DNA of 64,000 bases. Source: Promicromonospora panici. Lineage in GTDB: Bacteria > Actinomycetota > Actinomycetes > Actinomycetales > Cellulomonadaceae. Position numbers and translations under genes: made by a program. The notes below the pieces were generated by a model that worked only from the letters and a program-made list of their open reading frames with translations, was not told the DNA's origin and did not search any database. Location of the stretch: positions 1 through 64,000 of the forward strand of contig NZ_UWYY01000015.1 in the NCBI RefSeq assembly GCF_900608595.1. The letters are read 5' to 3'. Below, in pieces: positions 7,551 through 19,324 of the stretch (within the stretch, counting starts at the first letter, position 1; every line of letters begins with the position of its first letter).

Positions 7551-10397
7551 TTGCGTCTACCCCTTGCGGTGCTGGACGTTCGTCCGGTTGACTGGCTCAT
7601 CGTGGTGGTCTCGGAGGTGTCGACCCGGTTGGCCGCCGCGGTCCGGGCCGCCCGCACGGCGGTACGCCGCGGCCCGCTCCAGGCTGCTCCGGGCGACGCG
7701 CCACGGGACGCCGCCCAGTGGCCGACTGCGCTCCTCGACCCGGCCGAGGCCGTCGTCCCCTTCATGGGCCGAGAGCAGGAGCTCGACGAGCTCCGCTCGT
7801 GGGCCGAGCGCTCCGCGCCGATCAGCCTGCGGCTCGTCATCGCTCCCGTGGGCTTCGGCAAGACCCGCCTCGCGAACGAGTTCGGCACCCGCATGGGCGA
7901 GTCCGGCTGGACCGTGGTCCCCGTGCCGCGCGGCCGGGAGGCCGCCACGGTCCGCGCCCGACCGCAGGGCGACGTGCTGTTCGTCGTGGACAACGCCGCT
8001 ACCCGGCTCGGCCTGGCCACCATGCTCGACGCCGTGGCCCGCCGCGCGCACGGCCGCACCCGCGTCCTCCTGCTCGCCCGCGTCGCCGGGGAGTGGGTAC
8101 GCCGGCTGCGCTGGGGCTCGACGCTCTGGACGCGCCTCGAGCGCGACGACGCCACACAGACCGCGCTCGACCTGCCGCTGGCGCCCGGGCTGCCCGACCT
8201 GACCGTCCTGGAGGCCGCCGTCGCGGCGTTCGCCGAGCGCCTCGGCGTCGAGGACCCCGGCGTGTCCGCGGTGCGCCTGCCCGAGCCGGTCGGCGGCACC
8301 CGGGTGTCCGACCTGCACGCGGCCGCGGCGCTCGCGGCCCTCGAGGCGGCGGGTGCGCCCGTCCCGGCGACCGAGCCGAACCCGGTGCGCGGGCTCCTGG
8401 AGGTCGCTGCGAGCTCGTGGGCGTGGTCGGCGCGCGAGGCCGGGCTGGAGCTCACCATCGACGAGGTCCAGGACGTCGTGGCGGCGGCGTGCCTGCTCGG
8501 CGCGGACGACGTCGCGAGCGCGCGCGACGTGCTGCGCCGCGTCGTCCCGGGGCTGCCGGGACGCGCGGGGGCGCGCTGGCTGCTCGGGCTGCAGGGTTCC
8601 GCGGTCGAGCTCGGGGCGAGCGCGGCCGGGCACGACCGGATGGGCGACCTGCTCATCGTGGAGCGGCTCGGCAGGTCGGTCGCCCTGGTGGGCTCCTGCA
8701 CGTGGGGCCTGTCCCGCAAGGTCGCGCTCCGGGTGGTGCGCATCGCCCGCCGGCTCGAGGTCGAGCTGGGCGAGGTGTCCGGGGTGGCCGACCTGACCGG
8801 CGAGCTCCTGCGCCGCGCCGCCGACTCCTGCGGCGACGACCCGCGCGCCCTGCGGACGATGTTCGTGCTCAAGCCGCGCAGCCTCCTCGGCGGGACCGCC
8901 GACGACGTCGACCGCGGCCAGCAGGCGGTCGCGGCGGCTCGGGATGCCGTGGGCCGGGCCGAGGCACTCTCCGACCTGGGCGTCGCGCTGAAGGAGTCGG
9001 GCCGGCTGGCCGAGTCGCTCGACACCCTGGACGCCGCCGTCGCGGCCTGGCGCCGGCTCGCGGCGGGCGACGCCGACCGGTACCGCACTGCGCTGATCGA
9101 CACGCTCAACACGCTCGGTAGTGCGCACTGGGGGGCCGGGCTGCCGCAGGAGGCGTCGGTGCTGCAGCTCGAGGCGCTCGAGCTGTGCCGGGCGGCACCG
9201 GACCGCGACGTGAGCTGGGTGGAGCCCGAGCTGGCCCGGACCCTGATCAGCCTGACCGTCTCGTTCGACGAGACCGGGCGCCCCCAGGAGCACGAGGCGG
9301 GGATCGCGGAGGTGATCCCGATCCTGCGGACCCTCGTGGCGCGCGACCCGCGGCAGTGGGGCGTCGCCCTGGCGCAGACGCTGTCCAACCGCGCGGTGAC
9401 GCTGACCGAGAGCCGCCCGGAGGAGGCACCGCCGGTCGCGCTGGAGGCGCTGGAGCTCAGCCGCAAGCTCGTGCTGCAGTCCGCCCAGCGGCACCGTCCG
9501 CAGCTCGGTTTCGCGCTGACGAACCTGGGCAACGCGTATGCGGCGCTGGGCCGGGACCGGGAGGCGATCGAGCCGCTCGACGAGGCCGTCGCCCTGCGGC
9601 GCGAGCTCGCCCGCGAGAATCCCGTCGCGCACACGTGGACCCTCGCTTACACGCTCGCGTCGCTCGGCGCCGTCCGCTCCCGGCTCGGCGACCTGGACGA
9701 GGCGATCACGGTCGAGCGCGAGGCGGTCCTGCTCCGTCGTCGGCTCGTCCGGGAGAACCCGACCCGGTACCGCCGGATGCTGGCGGCGTCCCTGTCGAAC
9801 CTCGCTGTCACCTACTCGCGGTCCGGCGAGCCGGAGGAGGCGCTGCCCCTGGAGCAGGAGGCGGTGGCGATCCGGCGCGGCCTGGCGGACGAGGGGCAGC
9901 CCGGCGAGGAGTACCTGGCGCGCTCGCTGTCCAACCTCGGCGTGCTCTTCTCGGAGCTGGGCCGGGCCGCCGACGCCGTGGCGCCCAGCGAAGAGGCAGT
10001 CGCCCAGCTGCGGCTCCTGGCCGTGAGCGATCCGGACCGCTTCGAGCCCGACCTCGCCGACGCGCTGCTCAACCTGGGGGCAGCCCTCATCGACGCCGGC
10101 CGGCCGGACGCGGGCGCCGAGCCGACGGCGGAGGCGGTGCGGGTGCGCCGGGACCTCGCGCGCCGGAGCCCGGACCTCCACCTGCCGGGCCTGGCGGCTG
10201 CGCTGTCGAACATGGTGTCGGTCCACCTCGAGCTGCAGAAGCTCGACTCCGCAGCGGAGTACGCGCAGGAGGTCGTGGACGTGCGGCGTCGGCTCGTGGA
10301 CGGGTCCTACGCCCACGAGCAGGACCTGCTGCGGGCGCTGGACCTGCAGGCACGCGTGCGGCGATCGGGCGTGGCCGGCGGCCGTCCGGTGCACTGA
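7551..10397 (+). CDS. NTPase-TPR repeat protein (STAND-like), function unknown
   Basis: 948-residue protein, start uncertain (TTG at 7551; in-frame GTGs near 7602 are alternatives). After about 75 residues comes an ATPase-like module beginning GREQELDELRSW, with a P-loop-like APVGFGKT near 103-110 (first Gly replaced by Ala) and a hydrophobic VLFVVDNA that fits Walker B. From about 460 to the end there are eight or so tetratricopeptide units of about 42-45 residues (for example LTNLGNAYAALGRDREAIE and SLSNLGVLFSELGRAADAV). This architecture resembles STAND regulators. No DNA-binding, protease or nuclease domain is visible, so the output is unknown. It sits alone between sthA and uvrA. Confidence 0.75.
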   Translation: MRLPLAVLDVRPVDWLIVVVSEVSTRLAAAVRAARTAVRRGPLQAAPGDAPRDAAQWPTALLDPAEAVVPFMGREQELDELRSWAERSAPISLRLVIAPVGFGKTRLANEFGTRMGESGWTVVPVPRGREAATVRARPQGDVLFVVDNAATRLGLATMLDAVARRAHGRTRVLLLARVAGEWVRRLRWGSTLWTRLERDDATQTALDLPLAPGLPDLTVLEAAVAAFAERLGVEDPGVSAVRLPEPVGGTRVSDLHAAAALAALEAAGAPVPATEPNPVRGLLEVAASSWAWSAREAGLELTIDEVQDVVAAACLLGADDVASARDVLRRVVPGLPGRAGARWLLGLQGSAVELGASAAGHDRMGDLLIVERLGRSVALVGSCTWGLSRKVALRVVRIARRLEVELGEVSGVADLTGELLRRAADSCGDDPRALRTMFVLKPRSLLGGTADDVDRGQQAVAAARDAVGRAEALSDLGVALKESGRLAESLDTLDAAVAAWRRLAAGDADRYRTALIDTLNTLGSAHWGAGLPQEASVLQLEALELCRAAPDRDVSWVEPELARTLISLTVSFDETGRPQEHEAGIAEVIPILRTLVARDPRQWGVALAQTLSNRAVTLTESRPEEAPPVALEALELSRKLVLQSAQRHRPQLGFALTNLGNAYAALGRDREAIEPLDEAVALRRELARENPVAHTWTLAYTLASLGAVRSRLGDLDEAITVEREAVLLRRRLVRENPTRYRRMLAASLSNLAVTYSRSGEPEEALPLEQEAVAIRRGLADEGQPGEEYLARSLSNLGVLFSELGRAADAVAPSEEAVAQLRLLAVSDPDRFEPDLADALLNLGAALIDAGRPDAGAEPTAEAVRVRRDLARRSPDLHLPGLAAALSNMVSVHLELQKLDSAAEYAQEVVDVRRRLVDGSYAHEQDLLRALDLQARVRRSGVAGGRPVH

Positions 10398-10466
10398 CGC
10401 ACCCGGGTGTGACGAGTCTGTCAGAATGAGTCATAGAACAGGCGTGCGAATGTCAGTGGGTCGCCC

Positions 10467-10472
10467 TAGTAT
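10467..10472 (+). promoter_or_regulatory. -10 box of leaderless uvrA promoter
   Basis: TAGTAT followed by six bases and the GTG start of uvrA at 10479. No Shine-Dalgarno sequence precedes the start, which fits a leaderless transcript. Confidence 0.6.
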
Positions 10473-10478
10473 GCCTCT

Positions 10479-13427
<2,949 letters not shown>

Positions 13428-13440
13428 CCAGAGCTCGCGA

Positions 13441-13527
13441 GGGGAAACGGGTACGCCTGGGACGAGGTAACGGTGAGGTAGCAGTGCTCCCTCTCCGTTA
13501 CCTCGTCCCGGGCGTTTCCGTTTCCCC
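13441..13527. terminator. long interrupted inverted repeat after uvrA
   Basis: Arms 13441-13473 and 13495-13527 pair over about 33 bases with one small internal mismatch loop: outer GGGGAAACGG/CCGTTTCCCC and inner GGGACGAGGTAACGG/CCGTTACCTCGTCCC, around a 21-base loop. No T-run follows. Placement after uvrA suggests a terminator. The GGTAACGG core recurs in the hairpin after lgt (42303-42361). Confidence 0.75.
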
Positions 13528-13543
13528 CGGACCGGTTTACCCA

Positions 13544-13549
13544 TAGGGT
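13544..13549 (+). promoter_or_regulatory. -10 box of leaderless osmC-like promoter
   Basis: TAGGGT lies seven bases before the ATG at 13557, and no ribosome-binding site is visible. Confidence 0.5.
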
Positions 13550-13556
13550 GGGCAGC

Positions 13557-14042
13557 ATGAGCGGAGCCACGCATGACTACGCCGTAACGGTGCGGTGGAC
13601 GGGCGCAGGGGACGCGGGTACGTCGTCGTACACCTCGTACTCGCGTGACCACGAGATCGATCTGCCGCACAAGCCGCCCCTGCTCGGGTCATCGGACCCC
13701 GCGTTCCGGGGCGACCCTGGCCGGTACAGCCCGGAAGAGCTGTTCGTCGCGAGCCTGAGCCAGTGCCACATGCTGTGGTTCCTGCACCTGGCGGCGGAGT
13801 CGGGCCTGGTCGTGCGGGAGTACACCGACGCGGCGACCGGCACCATGCGCGTCGAGTCGCGGGGTGAGGGTGCGTTCAAGGACGTGACGCTGCACCCGAA
13901 GGTCGTCACCGACCCGGGCGAGCTCGCGACGGACGAGCACCTCGCGGCCCTGCACCACAAGGCCCACGCGATGTGCTTCATCTCCCGGTCGGTGAACTTC
14001 CCGGTCCTCGTCGAGCCCACCCCGCTGCGCGTCGCCGTGTGA
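13557..14042 (+). CDS. OsmC family protein
   Basis: 161-residue OsmC/Ohr-fold protein. The two family cysteines are present: the first in SLSQCHMLWFLHLAA near residue 64 and the second in HKAHAMCFISRSV near 143. They form the peroxidatic pair that reduces organic hydroperoxides in Ohr and OsmC. The Arg and Glu that complete the active site are not certain by eye (PEELFVASLSQ supplies an acidic pair). The ATG at 13557 is chosen over GTG at 13548 because of the -10 spacing. It sits between uvrA and uvrC, each with its own promoter, so it is probably monocistronic. Confidence 0.85.
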   Translation: MSGATHDYAVTVRWTGAGDAGTSSYTSYSRDHEIDLPHKPPLLGSSDPAFRGDPGRYSPEELFVASLSQCHMLWFLHLAAESGLVVREYTDAATGTMRVESRGEGAFKDVTLHPKVVTDPGELATDEHLAALHHKAHAMCFISRSVNFPVLVEPTPLRVAV

Positions 14043-14093
14043 CGCTGCGCGTGGTGGCCTGACCGCGGTTCACCGCGTGTCAGTGGCAGCGCA

Positions 14094-14099
14094 TAGGTT
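14094..14099 (+). promoter_or_regulatory. -10 box of leaderless uvrC promoter
   Basis: TAGGTT followed by six bases and the uvrC ATG at 14106. Confidence 0.55.
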
Positions 14100-14105
14100 T
14101 GGGTC

Positions 14106-16040
14106 ATGGCGGATCCAGCTACCTATCGACCCAAGGCGGGAGAGATCCCGACGTCGCCCGGTGTCTACCGGTTCCGCGACGAGCACGGCCGGGTCATCTA
14201 CGTGGGCAAGGCGAACAACCTGCGCCAGCGTCTGGCGAACTACTTCCAGGACGTTGCGCACCTGCACGAGCGCACCCAGCGCATGGTGACGACCGCGGCG
14301 TCGGTCGAGTGGACCGTGGTCGGCACGGAGGTCGAGGCGCTGGCCCTCGAGTTCACCTGGATCCAGCAGTACGACCCGCGGTTCAACGTGAAGTACCGGG
14401 ACGACAAGTCCTACCCGTATCTCGCCGTGACCCTGGGCGAGGAGGTCCCGCGCGCCCAGGTCATGCGCGGGGCCAAGCGCAAGGGCACCCGCTACTTCGG
14501 CCCGTACGGGCACGCGTGGGCGATCCGTGAGACCCTCGACCTGCTGCTGCGGGTGTTCCCGATCCGGACGTGCTCGGCCGGGGTCTACAAGCGGGCCGGC
14601 CAGTCGGGCCGCCCGTGCCTGCTCGGGTATATCGACAAGTGCTCCGCACCCTGCGTGGGCCGCATCAGCGTGGACGACCACCGGGCCCTGGTGCTGGACT
14701 TCTGCGACTTCATGGCCGGTGACACCGCGAAGTTCGAGCGGCGGCTCACCAAGCGCATGCAGGAGGCGGCCGCCGAGATGGAGTACGAGCAGGCGGCCCG
14801 CCTGCGCGACGACATCGAGGCGCTACGGCGCGCCACCGAGAAGAACGCGGTGGTGCTCGGCGACGCCACGGACGCCGACGTCTTCGCCCTGGTGGGGGAC
14901 GAGCTCGAGGCCGCGGTCCAGGTGTTCCACGTGCGCGGGGGCCGCATCCGCGGCCAGCGCGGCTGGGTCGTCGAGAAGGTGGAGGACATCACCGACGGCG
15001 AGCTCGTGGAGCACCTGCTGCAGCAGGTGTACGGATCCGCTGAGGAGACGACGGGGGCGGAGGCCCGGGACGCCGTGCCGCGCGAGGTCCTCGTGCCGGT
15101 GCTGCCGCCCGACCTGGAGCAGATCGGCACCTGGCTCAGCGGCCTGCGCGGCGCCCGCGTGGACGTGCGCGTGCCCCAGCGCGGCGACAAGAGGGAGCTC
15201 GCGGCCACCGTCCGCAAGAACGCCGAGCACGCCCTCATGCTGCACCGCACGCGGCGCGCCGGTGACCTCACGACCCGCAGCCAGGCCCTGCAGGAGATCC
15301 AGGAGGCGCTCGACCTGGAGTCGGCTCCCCTGCGCATCGAGTGCTACGACATCTCGCACACGCAGGGCACCTACCAGTCGGCGTCGATGGTCGTCTTCGA
15401 GGACGGCCTGCCCCGCAAGAGCGAGTACCGCTCGTTCAGCATCCGGGGGTCCGACGGCGATGGTGCCCGCGACGACACGCAGGCCATGCACGAGGTCATC
15501 ACGCGCCGCTTCAAGCGCTACCTCAGCGACCGGCTCAAGGCCAACGACGTCGAGATGGCCGACGGCGAGGTCGTCGCCGACGCGCCGGAGGAGAAGGCGC
15601 GCTTCGCGTACCCACCGAGCCTCGTCGTGGTCGACGGCGGGCCGCCCCAGGTCGCCGCCGCGAAGCAGGCGATGGACGAGCTCGGCATCACCGACGTCGC
15701 GCTCTGCGGCCTCGCCAAGCGGCTGGAGGAGGTGTGGGTGCCGGGCGAGGACTACCCGGTCATCCTGCAGCGCTCCAGCGAGGGCCTGTACCTGCTGCAG
15801 CGCGTCCGCGACGAGGCGCACCGGTTCGCCATCACGCAGCACCGCAGGCGGCGCAGCAAGGGCATGACGGCGTCCGTGCTCGACGACGTACCGGGGCTCG
15901 GGCCGGCGCGCAAGAAGATGCTGCTGACCCACTTCGGGTCGGTCAAGCGGCTCAAGGCCGCGAGCGTCGAGGAGATCGCCAGCCTGCGCGGTATGGGGGA
16001 CAAGACCGCCGAGGCGGTGGTGGCGGCCCTGAAGGCCTGA
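14106..16040 (+). CDS. uvrC: UvrABC excinuclease subunit C
   Basis: Dual-incision nuclease of nucleotide excision repair. The 644-residue protein has a GIY-YIG nuclease domain at the N-terminus (GVYRFRDEHGRVIYVGKANN, about 19-38) for the 3' cut. A Cys-containing region follows (CSAGVYKRA; CLLGYIDKCSAPC, about 158-190), then a UVR motif (EYEQAARLRDDIEAL, about 220) that binds UvrB. An RNase H-like domain for the 5' cut contains ECYDISH near 413 and VVDGGPPQ near 505, and two helix-hairpin-helix motifs close the protein (VPGLGPARKK; LRGMGDKTAEAV). Length is normal. rapZ starts 20 bases after its stop, so the genes downstream are probably read from here. Confidence 0.98.
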   Translation: MADPATYRPKAGEIPTSPGVYRFRDEHGRVIYVGKANNLRQRLANYFQDVAHLHERTQRMVTTAASVEWTVVGTEVEALALEFTWIQQYDPRFNVKYRDDKSYPYLAVTLGEEVPRAQVMRGAKRKGTRYFGPYGHAWAIRETLDLLLRVFPIRTCSAGVYKRAGQSGRPCLLGYIDKCSAPCVGRISVDDHRALVLDFCDFMAGDTAKFERRLTKRMQEAAAEMEYEQAARLRDDIEALRRATEKNAVVLGDATDADVFALVGDELEAAVQVFHVRGGRIRGQRGWVVEKVEDITDGELVEHLLQQVYGSAEETTGAEARDAVPREVLVPVLPPDLEQIGTWLSGLRGARVDVRVPQRGDKRELAATVRKNAEHALMLHRTRRAGDLTTRSQALQEIQEALDLESAPLRIECYDISHTQGTYQSASMVVFEDGLPRKSEYRSFSIRGSDGDGARDDTQAMHEVITRRFKRYLSDRLKANDVEMADGEVVADAPEEKARFAYPPSLVVVDGGPPQVAAAKQAMDELGITDVALCGLAKRLEEVWVPGEDYPVILQRSSEGLYLLQRVRDEAHRFAITQHRRRRSKGMTASVLDDVPGLGPARKKMLLTHFGSVKRLKAASVEEIASLRGMGDKTAEAVVAALKA

Positions 16041-16059
16041 CGCTGGCATGCTTGGAGCC

Positions 16060-16998
16060 ATGAGCAACACCGAGCCGTCGCCCACCACCGCACCCGACGG
16101 AATCGCCGAGGTCGAGGCGTCCACGCCCGCTCCCGAGCACAGCCAACCGCAGGTGCTGGTGATCACCGGAATGTCGGGCGCCGGCCGTTCGCGCGCGGCT
16201 GCCGTGCTGGAGGACCTCGACTGGTACGTGGTCGACAACCTGCCGCCCATGATGCTCGTGCCCCTGGTCGACCTCATGGCCAAGGGTTCGAGCATCGAGC
16301 GCGTCGCCGTCGTCGTGGACGTGCGCGGCCGGCACTTCTTCCCGGAGCTGGACAAGGTCCTCGCGCACATGACCGAGGCCGGGGTGGCCTACCGGATCCT
16401 CTTCCTGGACGCCAGCGACGAGGTCCTCGTGCGCCGCTTCGAGCAGGTGCGCCGCCCGCACCCCCTGCAGGGCGACGGCCGCATCCTGGACGGCATCGCC
16501 GAGGAGCGGTCCGTCGTCGCGACGCTTGCCGAGCGGGCCGACCTGCGGATCGACACGTCCGAGCTGTCCGTCCACGACCTCGCCCGCGAGATCCGCGCGT
16601 GGCTCGCACACGACGCCACCGAGGTGCTGCGCATCAACGTCATCTCGTTCGGGTTCAAGTACGGCATACCCCTGGACGCCGACCACGTGGTGGACGTACG
16701 GTTCCTGGCCAACCCGTACTGGATCACCGAGCTGCGGCACCTGACGGGACGTGACCAGCCCGTACGCGACTACGTGCTCGCCCGACCGGGCGCCGTCGAG
16801 TTCGTGGACCGCTACGTCGACGCCCTGGCGCCGGTGCTCGCCGGCTATCTCAACGAGGAGAAGCGCTACGTGACCATCGCCGTGGGATGCACGGGCGGCA
16901 AGCACCGGTCCGTCGCGATGTCGGACGCCATCGCCGAACGTCTTCGCGCCCGGGGACAGCTCGTCTCCGTCTCGGCGCGTGATCTGGGCCGCGAATGA
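16060..16998 (+). CDS. rapZ: RNase adapter protein RapZ (YvcJ family)
   Basis: 312-residue P-loop protein. Walker A GMSGAGRS is at 37-44, a Walker-B-like VVVDVRG follows, and the family C-terminus GCTGGKHRSVAM is near 282. In E. coli RapZ binds GlmZ/GlmY sRNAs and controls GlmS; in Gram-positives and actinobacteria the role is less clear, although the clustering with yvcK and whiA is almost universal. The ATG at 16060 is preferred over 16048 because TTGGAGCC just upstream can act as its binding site. Its stop overlaps the start of yvcK by four bases. Confidence 0.95.
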   Translation: MSNTEPSPTTAPDGIAEVEASTPAPEHSQPQVLVITGMSGAGRSRAAAVLEDLDWYVVDNLPPMMLVPLVDLMAKGSSIERVAVVVDVRGRHFFPELDKVLAHMTEAGVAYRILFLDASDEVLVRRFEQVRRPHPLQGDGRILDGIAEERSVVATLAERADLRIDTSELSVHDLAREIRAWLAHDATEVLRINVISFGFKYGIPLDADHVVDVRFLANPYWITELRHLTGRDQPVRDYVLARPGAVEFVDRYVDALAPVLAGYLNEEKRYVTIAVGCTGGKHRSVAMSDAIAERLRARGQLVSVSARDLGRE

Positions 16999-18005
16999 TC
17001 CCGCACGCACCGGGGCTGCCCGACGCGCCCGCACCGGAGTGGAGCAAGAACCCGTCAGTCGTCGCACTGGGCGGGGGCCACGGCCTTTCGGCAAGCCTGT
17101 CCGCGCTGCGCCTCATGTCGGACCGCCTCACGGCCGTCGTCACGGTGGCCGACGACGGCGGCTCCTCCGGCCGGCTGCGCGAGGAGCTCGACGTGCTGCC
17201 CCCGGGCGACCTGCGGATGGCGCTCGCGGCGCTCTGCGATGACTCGGAGTGGGGCCGTACGTGGAGCGCGATGCTGCAGCACCGCTTCTCGTCGTCGGGC
17301 GAGCTGGACAACCACGCCATGGGCAACCTGCTGATCGTGGCGCTGTGGGAGCTGCTCGGCGACGAGGTGGAGGGCCTCGACTGGGTCGGCCGCTTGCTCG
17401 GCGCCCGTGGCCGGGTGCTGCCGATGGCCTCGGTGCCGCTGGTCGTCGAGGCGGACGTCCGGCACGCCGCGGCGCCGGGGGAGCCCGAGCCGGCGCTGCA
17501 GACCGTGGTCGGGCAGAGCAAGGTGGCCGTCACCGAGGGCCGGATCGAGCAGCTGCGCCTGCTCCCGGCGGATCCGCCCGCCGCGCCGGAGGCGGTGCAG
17601 GCCGTGCTCGACGCCGACTGGGTGGTCCTGGGGCCGGGGTCCTGGTACTCGTCGGTGCTCGTCCACCTGCTGGTGCCGGCCCTCGCGGACGCCCTGCACA
17701 CCACCAAGGCGCGACGCTGCGTGACGCTGAACCTGTCGGCGGAGAACGGCGAGACCGAGGGGCTCACCGCCGTCGACCACCTGGAGGCGCTGCACAAGCA
17801 CGCTCCAGGCCTGCGGATCGACGCCGTCCTGGCCGACCCGTCCGCCGTCGAGGACGTGACGGCCCTGGAAGCCGCGGCCGCGTCCATGGGCGCACGCGTG
17901 ATCATGCGGCAGGTCCGGCGCGGCGACGACACCGCCCGGCACGACGGGCTACGCCTCGCCGCCGCCTACCGGGACGTGTTCGAGGGCATCTACGGCGACG
18001 TCTGA
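16995..18005 (+). CDS. yvcK: gluconeogenesis factor YvcK (CofD-like)
   Basis: 336-residue CofD-superfamily protein with the nucleotide-binding start ALGGGHGLSASLSALR (about 26-41) and the hallmark VTVADDGGSSGRLR (about 51-64). YvcK binds UDP-sugars and is needed for growth on gluconeogenic carbon sources and for cell-wall homeostasis in Bacillus and mycobacteria (CuvA). It begins ATGA on the rapZ stop, which implies translational coupling. In most actinobacteria whiA follows immediately; here a DUF1684 gene with its own promoter region intervenes. Confidence 0.95.
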   Translation: MIPHAPGLPDAPAPEWSKNPSVVALGGGHGLSASLSALRLMSDRLTAVVTVADDGGSSGRLREELDVLPPGDLRMALAALCDDSEWGRTWSAMLQHRFSSSGELDNHAMGNLLIVALWELLGDEVEGLDWVGRLLGARGRVLPMASVPLVVEADVRHAAAPGEPEPALQTVVGQSKVAVTEGRIEQLRLLPADPPAAPEAVQAVLDADWVVLGPGSWYSSVLVHLLVPALADALHTTKARRCVTLNLSAENGETEGLTAVDHLEALHKHAPGLRIDAVLADPSAVEDVTALEAAAASMGARVIMRQVRRGDDTARHDGLRLAAAYRDVFEGIYGDV

Positions 18006-18125
18006 CGTTGCCCGCCTGCGGCCGGTCCCGTCCGGGCTGCGGGGCCTGGACGGGCCGTGACCCGGCCGGCGGTGCGCTCCGTTGACATGCCCTGATCAGC
18101 GACGTAACTTCGAGCAGACAATTCC

Positions 18126-18158
18126 CTATCAATCCGATACACATTGGACTGATAGGAT
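18126..18158 (+). promoter_or_regulatory. candidate operator and promoter upstream of DUF1684 gene
   Basis: The 268-base gap after yvcK contains an AT-rich island. CTATCAATCC (18126-18135) and GGACTGATAG (18146-18155) form an inverted repeat with one mismatch and a ten-base spacer. They run into TAGGAT (18153-18158), a possible -10 box. A further hairpin, CCTGTAGC with GCTACAGG (about 18214-18246), lies in the leader before the start codon. Confidence 0.4.
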
Positions 18159-18273
18159 AAATTGCCTGCGACTTCACCCGTTCGCAGAACAACCATTCGG
18201 GCCGCCCAGCCGTCCTGTAGCGGTGGGGGCAATTGCTGCTACAGGCGGCACCCCGACCGAGAGGACATGAGAC

Positions 18274-19191
18274 ATGACCGAGGCTCCGCAGACCGGTACG
18301 CCCAGCGTGACCACCATCGACGACGCCGCCGTCCGCGCGCACGTCGCATGGCGCGCCGCGCGCGAGCGTGAGCTGCGTGAGCCATACGGGCCCTTGAGTC
18401 CGGTCGCCCTGCACTGGCCGACGTCGCGGCCCCAGCGCCTGCCCGGCCTGCCCGGCGAGTGGTGGTCCGCCAACGGGGCGCTGTTCACGCAGCCCGTAGC
18501 GGGGGACACGACCGCGCTGACCGGCGAGCACATCGAGCCGGACGGCCCGACGGCGATCGGCGTCCGCGACGGGCGCAGCCGCATCCTCGGCACGTTCCTC
18601 CCGGACGGGCGCGACAGTTCCGTGGAGGGCCCGGACGGCGAGCGCGCGGTCGCGGTCGAGGTCGTGCTGCGCACGGGCCGGCACGGCGTCCGACCGCTCG
18701 ATCCGCAGGCCGCCACGCGTACCGCGTTCGACGGCGTCCCGACGTTCGACTACGACCCCGCGTGGGTGCTCGACGTCCCCGTGCGCTGGTACGACGAGCC
18801 GGAGGCCGTCACCGTGGGCAGCGCGCGGGCGGGACTGGTGCACCACGTCGAGGCGTTCGGCGAGGTCGACCTCGTGGTCGGGGGGCACGCGGCCACCCTC
18901 GCGCTCACGGGCAGCCTGACGGCGCCCGTCGTCGTGTTCAGCGACGAGGCCGACGGCGTCGCGCCGTGGCGGGTGCTCCAGGTCACCACTCCGGACGGCG
19001 CGGGCGCCGGCGCGGACCAGACGGACGAGGCGGCGGAGGTGGCGATCGCGACGTCGGACACGCTGCGCCTGGATCTGAACCGCGCGGTGAACCCGTCGTA
19101 CGCGTTCACGGACTTCGGGACCAGCGCCGCGCCGCTGGCGGGCAACCACCTGCCGTTCGCCGTGACGGCGGGGGAGAAGGCGCCGCGGTGA
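18274..19191 (+). CDS. DUF1684 domain protein
   Basis: 305-residue protein with the DUF1684 C-terminal signature: LNRAVNPSYAFTDFG near 265-280 followed by NHLPFAVTAGEK near 289-300. The N-terminal part has an Arg/Glu-rich helix (WRAARERELREPYGPL) also typical of the family. No signal peptide or catalytic motif is evident and the biochemical role of DUF1684 is unknown. It interrupts the usual yvcK-whiA adjacency and has its own promoter-like region, so it may be a later insertion. An ATG at 18267 is out of frame; the ATG at 18274 follows GAGAGGACA. Confidence 0.85.
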   Translation: MTEAPQTGTPSVTTIDDAAVRAHVAWRAARERELREPYGPLSPVALHWPTSRPQRLPGLPGEWWSANGALFTQPVAGDTTALTGEHIEPDGPTAIGVRDGRSRILGTFLPDGRDSSVEGPDGERAVAVEVVLRTGRHGVRPLDPQAATRTAFDGVPTFDYDPAWVLDVPVRWYDEPEAVTVGSARAGLVHHVEAFGEVDLVVGGHAATLALTGSLTAPVVVFSDEADGVAPWRVLQVTTPDGAGAGADQTDEAAEVAIATSDTLRLDLNRAVNPSYAFTDFGTSAAPLAGNHLPFAVTAGEKAPR

Positions 19192-19312
19192 GGCGCGTTT
19201 TCGCGAGGGCTGGCCGGTCGTGGCGTGGCGAACAACATGTGTGACGCGACACGCCGAGACAAAACGCCCGAGTTTCCGCGATTCCACCCGGTTGGTCGGC
19301 GCGTGACCATGG

Positions 19313-19318
19313 CAGTAT
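19313..19318 (+). promoter_or_regulatory. -10 box of leaderless whiA promoter
   Basis: CAGTAT followed by six bases and the whiA ATG at 19325. It matches AnnnT only partly. Confidence 0.4.
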
Positions 19319-19324
19319 GACGCC

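Noticed and set aside
7557..10394. 945-residue open frame on the minus strand opposite the NTPase-TPR gene
   Set aside because: Its sequence is low-complexity His/Arg/Gly/Pro-rich, a result of very high GC in the opposite strand; no domain is recognisable.
18082..18270. Short plus-strand frame in the yvcK-DUF1684 gap
   Set aside because: It covers the AT-rich promoter region, has non-coding codon use and no ribosome-binding site.
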